From: an uncultured Prevotella sp.
GTDB taxonomy: Bacteria; Bacteroidota; Bacteroidia; Bacteroidales; Bacteroidaceae
Length of the DNA: 64,000 bases
Assembly (NCBI GenBank): GCA_900540375.1
Contig: UQFS01000004.1
Location: forward strand, 1 to 64,000
Reading direction: 5' to 3'
The notes below the pieces were generated by a model. The model did not search any database. It was not told the origin of the DNA and worked only from the letters and a program-made list of their open reading frames with translations. A program made the position numbers and the translations under genes. Each line of letters starts with the position of its first letter. Within the stretch, counting starts at the first letter, position 1. Positions 33,494-42,780 of this stretch are shown piece by piece.

Positions 33494-36493
33494 TTAGAAA
33501 GTAATACCCACATTGAACGAGAAGGTGCGTGTAAGCGGGTAGATGCGCTTATCGTCGACACCGAGTGTGCCATACTGTGTGGTGCCCTCAGCCTGCTGGA
33601 TGAGCGAGGCGGAGTTGATCATAGGTGTGAGGCCATTGTAGCCGGTGATCGTGCAGACGTTGTTGACGGCGAGTCCGAGCTTGATGTTCTGGATGTACTT
33701 GGTCTTGAGCTGTTTCTGCGTGAAGTTGTAGCTGAGCTGCACATACTCGAAGTTGACATAGTCGCCTTTCTCGAGCCAGTAGTCGGAGATGACCTTGTCC
33801 TTGATGCCCTTGGCAGGCGCGTCCTCAAGCACGTTGTAGGTTGGGAAGTTGGAGAGGTCACTGTAGGTCATCGAGGTACCATTGTAGATCTTGTGACCGA
33901 AGGCACCGTTGAACTGCATGGCAAGGTTCCAGTTCTTATAAGTGAAGTTGAAATCCCATCCGAGATAAGCCTTCGGGATGGCCTGCCCGCAGACCTGGCG
34001 GTCGCCGGAGTCGCCGGTATCGATGGTTTTATTGCCGTCGAGATCAGCGATGATGTACTTTCCGTCCTTGTCGATACCCTCGCAGTGAGGCAGATAGAAC
34101 ACACCGATGGGCTGTCCCTCCATGAGATAGGTGACACCATAGTTCTGTGTCAGTCCGGCAGCATTGATGCGTGCCACCATGATATGCTCGGAAGTGGTGA
34201 GCTGCTGACCCTTGTAGGTACCGGACAGTGAGTTGAGCTTATTGCTCTGGAAGCTGAGGTTGAGGCCGGAATTAAAGGTAAAGTCCTTGGTGCGGACGAT
34301 GTCTCCGCGGATGCCAATCTCGAAACCATGGTTAGTCATCTCTCCCATGTTGGCCAGCAGATTCTCGTAGGTAAACGGCGGCACAGGCACGGTATAGGTG
34401 TAGAGCAGGTCCTTGGTCTTGGAGGTGTACCAGTCGAGGGTGATGTTGAGTCGGCTGTTGAAGGCAGAGAAGTCCAATCCCACGTCGAAGGTGTGCTTGG
34501 TCTCCCACTTCAGGTCGGGGTTGTCATTGCTCTGGATGGCAAAGGTGGTGGTGTTGGTGCCGTTGACAGGTGTCACGCCGTTAGGGCCATAGAGAGCCAA
34601 CGAAGTGTAGGGGTCGATGGCATCCTGATTACCGGTGACACCGTATCCGGCGCGCAGCTTCAGATTGTCAATCCACTTGACATTCTTCAGGAAGTTTTCC
34701 TGCGAGAGCACCCAGGCAGCAGATGCCGATGGGAACCAGCCCCACTTATGCCCGCTGCCGAGCTTCGACGAGCCGTCGGCACGGAGATTGGCGGTGAGGA
34801 TGTATTTGTCAGCGAACATATAGTTGACGCGGGCCATATAGGAGCTCAGGGTGTATTCCTTCGAGTCGGACTGCACGTCGCCCCAGGAGACGTTGGCGCC
34901 GGCCTTGAGATTGTTGTACTTGAAGTAGTTGGTCTCAAAGCCCTTGGCCTGCTCAGAGTGGGTGAAGGTCTTGTATTTCTGCCCCTCCATGACGGCGAGA
35001 GCGTCTATGTGATGCTTGCCGAAGTCCTTGGTATAGGTCAACTGGATGTTGCCCATGTAGTCCTGACGCTGCCAGTTCTGGATAAATGCCCATCCGTTGC
35101 CGTTGAGCTCACCCTGTCGGATGTCATTGGGTACATAGCGCTTCAGCTCGATATTGGTCTTGGTGTAAGAGCCGAAAGCCGAGAGAAAGAGACCGTCAAC
35201 GATGGTCCAGGTAGCCTTTCCATGAGTGACGAGGGTACCGACATTGTATCGGTTGTCGATATCGAGCTGACCCAGTGGATTATAGATCTCGTTGGCAAGC
35301 ATATCCTCGTCCCATTTGCCAGTGGTGGCATTCTTATGATTAGGATAGGTGGGATTATAGGCTGCGGCAGAGTAGAAAATTTTCTGCATATCATACTGCC
35401 GCTTGCCGTCGTGCTCAGAACCCATGATGCCGAGCTCGAGTTTGAGTTTCTTGTTGAAGGCGAGCTGCTGGGCGTCGATCTTGGCGGTGTAGTTCCGCAT
35501 ATCAGAGTTGCGCAGGGCACCCTGCTTCTGTACGAAACCGAGTGAGGCACGGTAGTTGCCCGTGTCGTTGCCGCCTGAGAAGGCTACGTTGTGATTCTGA
35601 GTGATGCCCGTCGAGCGTTCGATCTCATCGAGCCAGTTGGTGTTGCCGCCGAGGTCAGTAGCAGTCAGTCCCATCTGCTTGGCGGTGGTGCGGTAGGCAT
35701 CTGCACTGAGCATCTTGATGTTCTTGAACACCTTGTTCATGCCAATGGTACCATTATAGGTGATCGAGCTCATGCCGTTCTTACCCTTGGTGGTGGTCAC
35801 GACGATGACGCCGGCAGCACCACGCGAACCATACTGTGCGGTTTCGGAAGCGTCCTTGAGGATAGTCATGCTCTCGATGTCACCGGGCTGGAGGGCATTG
35901 AACATGGTCATGTCACCATACACGCCGTCGATGATGACCAGCGGGTCGTTGCCGCCGGAAAGCGAGGAAGTGCCGCGCACGCGGATGTTGGTGGTACCCA
36001 TCGGGTCACCGCCGCTCTGTGAGATGATCACACCACTGACCTTGCCCTTGAGGGCATCGGCGGCACTGGTGACCACGCCCTTGTTCATATCCTTGCGGCC
36101 CACACGTTCCACGGCGCCGGAGACGGTGCGCTTCGAGCCAATGGCATAACCGACAACAACGACCTCATCGAGATCCTGCTTGTCGGGTTCAAGAATGATG
36201 TTGAGACTCTTTTGTGCGCCCAAGGTGATTTCCTTGTTGGCATAGCCCACGTAAGAGATGACGAGTACCTGTCCGGGCTTGGCATTGCTGAGTTTCCAGT
36301 CGCCGTCGAGGTTAGTGACGGTACCTCCCTGCTGTCCCTTGACTTGGATGGTGGCACCGATAAGCGGCTCACCCGATTTGTCCTTCACTGTGCCCTGCAC
36401 GACAGATTGTGCCAGGCTGGTCATTGCGCATAAGACACCGGCGCTTAACAGTGCGGCTCTTTTCAAGATTGTTTTACCCATGTGATGGTTCAT
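33494..36493 (-). CDS. SusC/RagA-type TonB-dependent outer-membrane transporter
   Basis: 999 aa (a start 12 bases downstream at MGKTILK is equally possible). Signal peptide, carboxypeptidase-like domain (VQGTVKDKSGEPLIGATIQV), DEVVVVGYAIGSKRTVSGAV, plug with ILKDASETAQYGSRGAAGVI, and a long beta-barrel ending TRTFSFNVGITF. It is the importer of the predicted alpha-glucan locus together with the SusD at 31745. It is transcribed divergently from the glycogen cluster at 37411 across a 0.9-kb gap. Confidence 0.95.
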   Translation of the reverse strand: MNHHMGKTILKRAALLSAGVLCAMTSLAQSVVQGTVKDKSGEPLIGATIQVKGQQGGTVTNLDGDWKLSNAKPGQVLVISYVGYANKEITLGAQKSLNIILEPDKQDLDEVVVVGYAIGSKRTVSGAVERVGRKDMNKGVVTSAADALKGKVSGVIISQSGGDPMGTTNIRVRGTSSLSGGNDPLVIIDGVYGDMTMFNALQPGDIESMTILKDASETAQYGSRGAAGVIVVTTTKGKNGMSSITYNGTIGMNKVFKNIKMLSADAYRTTAKQMGLTATDLGGNTNWLDEIERSTGITQNHNVAFSGGNDTGNYRASLGFVQKQGALRNSDMRNYTAKIDAQQLAFNKKLKLELGIMGSEHDGKRQYDMQKIFYSAAAYNPTYPNHKNATTGKWDEDMLANEIYNPLGQLDIDNRYNVGTLVTHGKATWTIVDGLFLSAFGSYTKTNIELKRYVPNDIRQGELNGNGWAFIQNWQRQDYMGNIQLTYTKDFGKHHIDALAVMEGQKYKTFTHSEQAKGFETNYFKYNNLKAGANVSWGDVQSDSKEYTLSSYMARVNYMFADKYILTANLRADGSSKLGSGHKWGWFPSASAAWVLSQENFLKNVKWIDNLKLRAGYGVTGNQDAIDPYTSLALYGPNGVTPVNGTNTTTFAIQSNDNPDLKWETKHTFDVGLDFSAFNSRLNITLDWYTSKTKDLLYTYTVPVPPFTYENLLANMGEMTNHGFEIGIRGDIVRTKDFTFNSGLNLSFQSNKLNSLSGTYKGQQLTTSEHIMVARINAAGLTQNYGVTYLMEGQPIGVFYLPHCEGIDKDGKYIIADLDGNKTIDTGDSGDRQVCGQAIPKAYLGWDFNFTYKNWNLAMQFNGAFGHKIYNGTSMTYSDLSNFPTYNVLEDAPAKGIKDKVISDYWLEKGDYVNFEYVQLSYNFTQKQLKTKYIQNIKLGLAVNNVCTITGYNGLTPMINSASLIQQAEGTTQYGTLGVDDKRIYPLTRTFSFNVGITF

Positions 36494-37410
36494 TTATTAT
36501 AGTAATAACTTCGTTTCGTCGTGCTCCGCCCCTTGGCGGAAGTGTTAGGTTTATACGCGTCTCAATGTGTTTCAGTGGCAAAAATAACGGAATATGATGA
36601 AGTGTTGTTCTCAAAGATGCACTTTTCCTTCTTAAACTCTATGCAATCGTTTACATTTTCTATACTCTCGTGGAGTTACGAAAATAATACAGCAAGTAGA
36701 AAAGTCAAAAAGAACAGAATGACAGATAAGGAAAACTACGAGCATCATCACAACAGATCAGCAAAACGGAACCGAGTGTCACCATAGAACCCAATGTCCG
36801 CTAAACTGACAAAAAACGGCCTCTGAGAATCGATTTTTTTCGACCAAGCACCCATCTGCCCGCAATTTTGCAAAAATTGAGAAAGTTTATATTTATCTGG
36901 CTATCAGTATATTATAAAAACAATAAGTTTTTTAACACTTCAAAAATGACCATTTCTACTCCTCAGAAAGGTACTTTGATGTTGTCATCACGCCTATTTG
37001 ACACGATGAAACAGGCGTGATGAGGAGATGAAAAAGCCTTGATGACAGTATCAGAAAGCCTTTCTGACTGACAGACGCTTCCTTTTTGTGATTTTCATCT
37101 CGATTTCGCTCTCTAGATTGAAAGTGCAGGACGACAGAACTTTGTCAATTATTTTAGTGAACAAACGATACTTAGCGCTGAAATGTCAAAAATCGATGTA
37201 TAACGAAGAAATCGTAAGGCTCAGACTTTCATCTTCGTTGATAAACAACCAATTAAATTACATTTTTTCGTCATCTTGCCAAAATAATGATTACAAAATT
37301 TGCTTTATTCCCAATAATTTATTAACTTTGGGGTGTCAACGCAGAGCTTACGCTCTGCGCCAACCATTTGAACAATCATCAATAATATATAACAACCTTA
37401 ATTGCGAACT
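36494..37410. other. Divergent control region between susC and the glycogen cluster
   Basis: AT-rich, no convincing gene. On the plus strand TAACTTTG at 37323-37330 is a good -7 box for the debranching-enzyme gene, and its leader contains the hairpin CGCAGAGC-TTAC-GCTCTGCG (37340-37359). A second inverted repeat, TCATCACGCCT / AGGCGTGATGA, spans 36985-37023. CCAATGTCCGCTAAACTGA at 36791 closely repeats a word at 604. A weak TATTTTTG on the minus strand (36579-36586) could serve susC. Confidence 0.6.
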
Positions 37411-39354
37411 ATGAGCTATCTAAAATTTGAAAAAGCCCTGATGACCAATTTACAGGAGAGCCTGCCCAAGGAGATTCTGCGAACAAACCGCTCGGGAGCT
37501 TACTCTTGCTCGACGATAGTAGACTGCAACACTCGCAAATATCACGGTCTGCTCGTGGTGCCCGTGCCCGAACTCGACGATGAAAATCATGTGTTGCTCT
37601 CTTCACTCGACTGTAGTGTCATCCAGCATGGGGCAGCCTTCAACCTGGGTCTGCATAAGTATCAGGGCAACAACTACAGTCCCATGGGGCACAAGTATAT
37701 CCAATCGTTTGATTGCGACAAAGTACCCACCACCACCTATCGCGTTGGCGGCGTGATCCTCAGGAAAGAAGTCGTCTTTCAACACCATGAAAACCGACTG
37801 CTCATCCGCTACACCCTCGACGACGCACACTCAGCCACGACCCTGCAATTCCGTCCATTCCTCGCTTTCCGAAGTGTCAGACAGTTCACACATGAGAACA
37901 GTGTGGCCAGCAGAGACTATTCTGAAGTGGAAAACGGCATCAGAACCTGCATGTACCCAGGCTATCCCGATCTCTACATGCAGTTCTCCCGCAAGGTGAA
38001 ATTCGTCTTCCAGCCCGACTGGTACCGCGGCATAGAGTATCCCAAAGAGCAAGAGCGCGGATACGCCAGCAATGAGGATCTCTATGTGCCCGGCTATTTC
38101 GAGGTGCCCATCCGCAGGGGCGAGAGCATCGTCTTTGCCGCCTCTACCACGGAGAACAAGGTGCGCACTCTCAAACCGCTCTTCCAGGAAGAAGCCGATG
38201 AGCGCGCGCCACGCGACAATTTCTTCCACTGTCTGATCAACGCCGCCCACCAGTTCCACGTCGAAGACAAAAACGGCGAGAAATATATCCTCGCCGGTTA
38301 TCCCTGGTTCAAGGCGCGCGCCCGCGACACCTTCGTCGCTTTGCCCGGTTTGACGCTGAGCATCGAGGAGACAGAATACTTCGAGGCAGCAATGAAGACG
38401 GCAGAGAAAGGTCTCCGCGAATTCATGGAGGAGAAACCACTCACCGTCAAGCTCTATGAACTCAACCAGCCCGACGTGCCCTTGTGGGCCATCTGGTGCA
38501 TCCAACAATATGCTAAGGAAGAGGGTGAAGAGCGTTGCGCCAAGAAATACGGACAGCTTGTCTGGGACATCCTCTCCTATATCTCCGACGGCAAACATCC
38601 CAACCTGCTTGTTGCCGACAACGGTCTCGTGAAAACCGACGGATCAGAGCGCCTCGTCACTTGGATGAACTCTACCGCCAACGGACGCCCCGTGGTGCCG
38701 CGCACAGGATATATCGTGGAGTTCAACGCTCTGTGGTACAATGCACTCTGCTTCGGTGCCAAACTGGCACAAGAAGCTCACCATGACGACCTTGCCGCCA
38801 GCCTGAGCCAGCAAGCCGGCAAGGCCAAAGAAGCTTTCCTCGCTACCTTCGTCAACAAGTTTGGCTATCTCTTCGACTACGTCGACGGTGAAAACCAGGA
38901 CTGGAGCGTCAGACCCAACATGATCTTCCCTGCTGCCTTCGACTACTCACCACTCTCACAGGAACAGAAAAAGAATGTCATCGACATCTGCACCAAGGAA
39001 CTGCTCACCCCGAAAGGTCTCCGCTCGCTGTCACCAAAGAGCGGCGGATACAACCCCATGTACGTCGGCCCTCAAGCACAGCGCGACTACGCCTACCATC
39101 AAGGTACGGCATGGCCGTGGCTCTTCGGTTTCTATGTTGAGGCCTGCCTGAAACTCTATAAACGCACACGCCTGAGCTTCATCGAACGACAGATGGTCGG
39201 CTATGAAGACGAGATATTCAGTCACTGTGTCGGTACGCTTCCCGAGCTCTTCGACGGCAACCCGCCCTTCCACGGCAGAGGCGCCATCTCCTTCGCAGCC
39301 AATGTGGCCGAGATACTCAGAGCATTGGAACAACTGGAAAAATATAAATACTAA
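37411..39354 (+). CDS. Glycogen debranching enzyme (amylo-alpha-1,6-glucosidase type)
   Basis: 647 aa from the ATG at 37411. The N-terminal beta domain opens with LPKEILRTNRSGAYSCSTIV and NTRKYHGLLVVPV, typical of the bacterial/archaeal debranching family. The C-terminal half is an (alpha/alpha)6 barrel (GYPWFKARARDTFVALPGLT, AYHQGTAWPWLFGFYVEACL, EIFSHCVGTLPELFDG). It removes alpha-1,6 branch stubs from cytosolic glycogen. No signal peptide is present. It is first in a three-gene cluster with the GT4 synthase (18 bases on) and GH57, a conserved Bacteroidetes glycogen set. Confidence 0.9.
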   Translation: MSYLKFEKALMTNLQESLPKEILRTNRSGAYSCSTIVDCNTRKYHGLLVVPVPELDDENHVLLSSLDCSVIQHGAAFNLGLHKYQGNNYSPMGHKYIQSFDCDKVPTTTYRVGGVILRKEVVFQHHENRLLIRYTLDDAHSATTLQFRPFLAFRSVRQFTHENSVASRDYSEVENGIRTCMYPGYPDLYMQFSRKVKFVFQPDWYRGIEYPKEQERGYASNEDLYVPGYFEVPIRRGESIVFAASTTENKVRTLKPLFQEEADERAPRDNFFHCLINAAHQFHVEDKNGEKYILAGYPWFKARARDTFVALPGLTLSIEETEYFEAAMKTAEKGLREFMEEKPLTVKLYELNQPDVPLWAIWCIQQYAKEEGEERCAKKYGQLVWDILSYISDGKHPNLLVADNGLVKTDGSERLVTWMNSTANGRPVVPRTGYIVEFNALWYNALCFGAKLAQEAHHDDLAASLSQQAGKAKEAFLATFVNKFGYLFDYVDGENQDWSVRPNMIFPAAFDYSPLSQEQKKNVIDICTKELLTPKGLRSLSPKSGGYNPMYVGPQAQRDYAYHQGTAWPWLFGFYVEACLKLYKRTRLSFIERQMVGYEDEIFSHCVGTLPELFDGNPPFHGRGAISFAANVAEILRALEQLEKYKY

Positions 39355-39372
39355 TAAATAGGAGGAACCAAT

Positions 39373-40638
39373 ATGAAAGTCTTAATGTTTGGATGGGAGT
39401 ATCCTCCTCATGTTTACGGTGGTCTGGCAACTGCCAACTTCGGTATCTCGGAAGGACTGCACGCTCAGGGCGATATCGACATCACGCTCTGCCTGCCAAA
39501 GCCCTGGGGCGACGAGGATCACACCTTCGCGCATATCGTGGCCATGAACTGCGTGCCTATCGCATGGCGTGATGTCAACTACGACTACGTCAAGCAGCGC
39601 ATCGGCAATCTGATGAGCCCCGAGGAATATTACCACTTCCGTGATCATATCTACGCTGACTTCAACTATATGAACGTCAACGATCTGGGATGTATGGACT
39701 TTGCGGGTGGCTATCCCGCCAATCTCCACGACGAGATCAACAACTACTCGATCATCGCTGGCGTGGTGGCACGCTCGGAAGAGTTCGACATCATCCACGC
39801 TCACGACTGGCTTACCTATCCCGCCGGTATCTTTGCCAAGCAGGTCAGCGGAAAGCCCCTGTGCATCCATGTCCACGCTACTGACTATGACCGCTCACGC
39901 GGACATGTCAACCCCACTGTATACGGCATAGAGAAAGACGGTATGGATCATGCCGACTGCATCATGTGTGTCAGTGACCTGACACGCAACACGGTCATCA
40001 GCCAATACCATCAGGATCCACGCAAAGTCTTCACCGTGCACAATGCCGTCTACCCGCTTTCATCTGAGAACGAGATGATTCCGCGCCCCGATCATACCGG
40101 ACGCGACAAGATCGTCACCTTCCTGGGACGTATCACCATGCAGAAAGGACCGGAGTATTTCGTCGAGGCTGCCAACATGGTGCTCCACCGCACACGCCAC
40201 GTCCGCTTCTGTATGGCAGGTTCAGGCGACATGATGGACCAGATGATCTATCTGGCTGCTGAGCGCGGCATCGCCGACCGCTTCCACTTCCCGGGCTTCA
40301 TGCGCGGCAAGCAGGTCTATGAATGCTTGAAAGACTCCGACGTCTATGTCATGCCGTCGGTCAGCGAGCCCTTCGGCATCTCGCCACTCGAAGCCATGCA
40401 GTGCGGCACGCCGACGATCATCTCCAAACAGAGTGGATGCGCAGAAATCCTGCACAACTGCATCAAAATCGACTACTGGGACATTCACGCTCTGGCTGAC
40501 TCCATCTATAGCATCTGTCACAACCCAAGCCTCTTCCACTATCTGCAAGAGGAAGGAAAATGTGAGGTGGCGCAGATCACGTGGGAGAAAGTGGGACGAT
40601 GGATTAGAGAGCTATATATAAGAACGCTGGGGTGGTAA
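39373..40638 (+). CDS. GT4-family glycosyltransferase, probable glycogen synthase
   Basis: 421 aa. N-terminal LMFGWEYPPHVYGGLATANF with the glycine-rich nucleotide-sugar loop; DIIHAHDWLTYPAGIFAKQ; the C-terminal donor site has IVTFLGRITMQKGPEYF and the E-x7-E motif in EPFGISPLEAMQCGTP. The GGAGGA at 39361-39366 is an unusually strong ribosome site for this phylum. Location between the debranching enzyme and GH57 genes supports a role in glycogen synthesis from ADP- or UDP-glucose; donor specificity cannot be read from sequence. Confidence 0.87.
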   Translation: MKVLMFGWEYPPHVYGGLATANFGISEGLHAQGDIDITLCLPKPWGDEDHTFAHIVAMNCVPIAWRDVNYDYVKQRIGNLMSPEEYYHFRDHIYADFNYMNVNDLGCMDFAGGYPANLHDEINNYSIIAGVVARSEEFDIIHAHDWLTYPAGIFAKQVSGKPLCIHVHATDYDRSRGHVNPTVYGIEKDGMDHADCIMCVSDLTRNTVISQYHQDPRKVFTVHNAVYPLSSENEMIPRPDHTGRDKIVTFLGRITMQKGPEYFVEAANMVLHRTRHVRFCMAGSGDMMDQMIYLAAERGIADRFHFPGFMRGKQVYECLKDSDVYVMPSVSEPFGISPLEAMQCGTPTIISKQSGCAEILHNCIKIDYWDIHALADSIYSICHNPSLFHYLQEEGKCEVAQITWEKVGRWIRELYIRTLGW

Positions 40639-40697
40639 ACATCATTCAACATTGATATAATTCATCATTCAACACTCAACTTTCAACATTGAATATT

Positions 40698-42146
40698 ATG
40701 AAAACCATTTGTTTATATTTCGAAATACATCAGATCGTACATCTGAAGCGCTATCGCTTCTTCGACATCGGTACCGACCATTACTATTACGACGACTACG
40801 AGAACGAGCGCTCCATCAACCACATCGCCGAATGCTCCTATATGCCTGCCCTCAATACACTGCAAAAGATGATCGAGGACAGCAAAGGCTACTTCAAATG
40901 CGCATTCTCTATCTCCGGCGTCGGCATGGAACAGTTGGAGGTACACGCTCCGCAGGTACTTGACAAACTGCAGGAGCTCAACAAGACGGGATGCGTGGAG
41001 TTCCTCGCCGAGCCTTATTCCCACGGTCTGTCATCGCTCAAGGATAGTGAGTGCTTCGCTGCCGATGTGCGCAAACAGTGCAAGAAGATGGTCGACTATT
41101 TCGGACAGAAACCTACCGTGCTCCGCAACTCCTCGCTCGTATACAGCGACGACATCGGACTGCAGGCTGCCCAGCTCGGCTTCAAGGGAATGCTCTCCGA
41201 AGGCGCTAAACACGTGCTCGGATGGAAATCACCGCACTATGTCTACAACTGCTCAATGGCCCCTGAGCTGAAACTTCTGCTGCGCGATGTCGTCATGAGC
41301 GACGACATCAGCCTCAGATTCAACAACAGCGACTGGGAAGGCTATCCGCTCTTTGCCGACCAGTATATCGACCGTATTACCAAAGCTCCGCAGGAAGAGC
41401 AGGTCTTCAACATCTTCATGGAGCTTTCTGCCCTCGGCATCGCACAGCCACTGTCGTCAAATATCCTCGACTTCATGGCTGCCCTTCCGAAGTTCGCCAA
41501 AGGCGCCGGCATCACGTTCTCCACGCCTTCTGAGATCTGCGACACTCACAACAGCGTAGGAAACCTTGATGTGCCCGACACACTCTCCTGGACCGACGAG
41601 GAGCGCGACGTCAGCTCATGGCTCGGCAACCCCATGCAGCGCGAAGCTTTCGACAAGCTCTACAGCGTGGCGGAGCGTGTGCGTATCGCCGACGACCCAC
41701 GTATCAACCAGGATTGGGACTATCTGCAGGCCAGCAACAACTTCCGCTTTATGACCACAAAGCCCAGCAGCGTAGGACTCGACCGTGGCATCTACTCCAG
41801 CCCCTTTGACGCCTTCACCAACTACATGAATATCCTCGGCGACTTCATCAACCGTGTCAACAGTCTCTATCCGCCAGAGATCGACAACGATCAGCTCAAC
41901 TCTCTGCTCACAACTATCAAGAATGAGGACGACGAGATAGAGATGAAAGACAAGGAGATCGCAAGACTGCAGGCTAAACTCGAGAAAATCGAGTCTGCCA
42001 ACGAGAAACTGCGCGAGAAAGAGGAAATGCCAAAGGCTAAGCCAGTACGCACAGACCACAAGACCGCAAGCAAGAAGGAAACCGCTAAGAAGGAAACGGA
42101 AAGTAAAACAGAAAACAAGGCTCCCGCTCCAGAAGAAAAGAAATAG
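40698..42146 (+). CDS. GH57-family alpha-amylase with charged C-terminal tail
   Basis: 482 aa from the ATG at 40698 (a TTG 9 bases earlier is possible). MKTICLYFEIHQIVHLKRY opens the GH57 domain, followed by FSISGVGMEQLEVHAPQVLD and FLAEPYSHGLSSLKDSECFA; the domain runs to about residue 400. The last 70 residues form a coiled coil (DDEIEMKDKEIARLQAKLEK) and a lysine/glutamate-rich tail, unusual for the family and perhaps an interaction segment. It is a cytosolic alpha-glucan hydrolase or glucanotransferase of the glycogen cluster. Confidence 0.88.
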   Translation: MKTICLYFEIHQIVHLKRYRFFDIGTDHYYYDDYENERSINHIAECSYMPALNTLQKMIEDSKGYFKCAFSISGVGMEQLEVHAPQVLDKLQELNKTGCVEFLAEPYSHGLSSLKDSECFAADVRKQCKKMVDYFGQKPTVLRNSSLVYSDDIGLQAAQLGFKGMLSEGAKHVLGWKSPHYVYNCSMAPELKLLLRDVVMSDDISLRFNNSDWEGYPLFADQYIDRITKAPQEEQVFNIFMELSALGIAQPLSSNILDFMAALPKFAKGAGITFSTPSEICDTHNSVGNLDVPDTLSWTDEERDVSSWLGNPMQREAFDKLYSVAERVRIADDPRINQDWDYLQASNNFRFMTTKPSSVGLDRGIYSSPFDAFTNYMNILGDFINRVNSLYPPEIDNDQLNSLLTTIKNEDDEIEMKDKEIARLQAKLEKIESANEKLREKEEMPKAKPVRTDHKTASKKETAKKETESKTENKAPAPEEKK

Positions 42147-42246
42147 GAAATATTCCATCAGAAGTTCCCTAATTATCCACAACGTCAGGGAAACGGCATG
42201 ATTTCAAAATGAAACACCAACTCCATCACGATTGGAATAAACTCGA

Positions 42247-42284
42247 AAGAGGCGACGCACTGCAAAGATACGTCGCCTCTTTTA
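42247..42284 (+). terminator. Terminator of the glycogen cluster
   Basis: AAGAGGCGACG pairs with CGTCGCCTCTT around a 13-base loop, followed by TTTT. Confidence 0.8.
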
Positions 42285-42388
42285 TGCGCTTACGCATAAT
42301 TTTCTTATAATATCGCTGTGTGTGCGTACACAAATGTTTGATATAGGTCAAGAAAAGAACATTAATCCCATAAAATCATGATAAAGTG

Positions 42389-42419
42389 TTGTTCGTACAT
42401 AAAAAACTTTCTACCTTTG
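42389..42419 (+). promoter_or_regulatory. Promoter of a candidate small RNA
   Basis: TTG at 42389-42391 and TACCTTTG at 42412-42419 at the standard 23-bp distance. No start codon with a reasonable frame follows before the terminator at 42611. Confidence 0.65.
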
Positions 42420-42424
42420 CAGTG

Positions 42425-42655
42425 TCAAAAGGAAACAAGTTCGTGAGAACGATAATCTGAGTAGACTGAACACTTTTTGTTCAATAGGTTTAAGGTTAGT
42501 AGATTGTTTCATATAGGTTTTTAGTTTTTAGGTTTAAGATTATTTTTTTAGGTTTTCATTAGGTTATTAAGTCTCTTAAAGGTAAAGTAAAGATTGTTAT
42601 TTAGGTTAGCACAAATCCTCACCTCCCAATGGGAGAGGTGAGGATTTGTTTTTTT
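42425..42655 (+). ncRNA. Candidate stand-alone small RNA, about 230 nt
   Basis: The segment has a promoter (42389-42419), no reading frame of note and a strong terminator (42611-42655). Two short hairpins sit near the 5' end: GTTC-GTGA-GAAC (42439-42450) and TGAAC-N7-GTTCA (42467-42483). The middle is AT-rich and holds six copies of TAGGTT (42485, 42514, 42529, 42549, 42560, 42602), giving a repetitive, mostly unpaired region. I do not recognise a known RNA family. The alternative is an untranslated leader ending in premature termination ahead of the gene at 42781, but that gene has its own promoter. Confidence 0.5.
42611..42655 (+). terminator. Strong terminator of the candidate small RNA
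   Basis: ACAAATCCTCACCTC pairs with GAGGTGAGGATTTGT around a short CCAATGGGA-type loop, followed by seven to eight T residues. Confidence 0.88.
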
Positions 42656-42730
42656 ATGCTATACCAAAGTATAGAGTGTCTCACGGGACAGCAACGTCTC
42701 CCGCTCTGTCTCACATAGATAGTTAATATT

Positions 42731-42761
42731 TTGTTTTCTCGAAATATATTTGGTATCTTTG
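42731..42761 (+). promoter_or_regulatory. Promoter of the VapE-like gene
   Basis: TTG at 42731-42733 and TATCTTTG at 42754-42761, 23 bp apart start to start. The leader is about 15 bases. Confidence 0.7.
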
Positions 42762-42780
42762 CACTATAGATAAAATCACG

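Noticed and set aside
34328..35545. 405-codon plus-strand frame opposite the SusC gene
   Set aside because: No recognisable family, odd composition, and fully antisense to a typical SusC protein.
40640..40697. Repeated CATCATTCAAC words before the GH57 gene
   Set aside because: Common low-complexity intergenic repeats in this group; no structure or motif to support a function.
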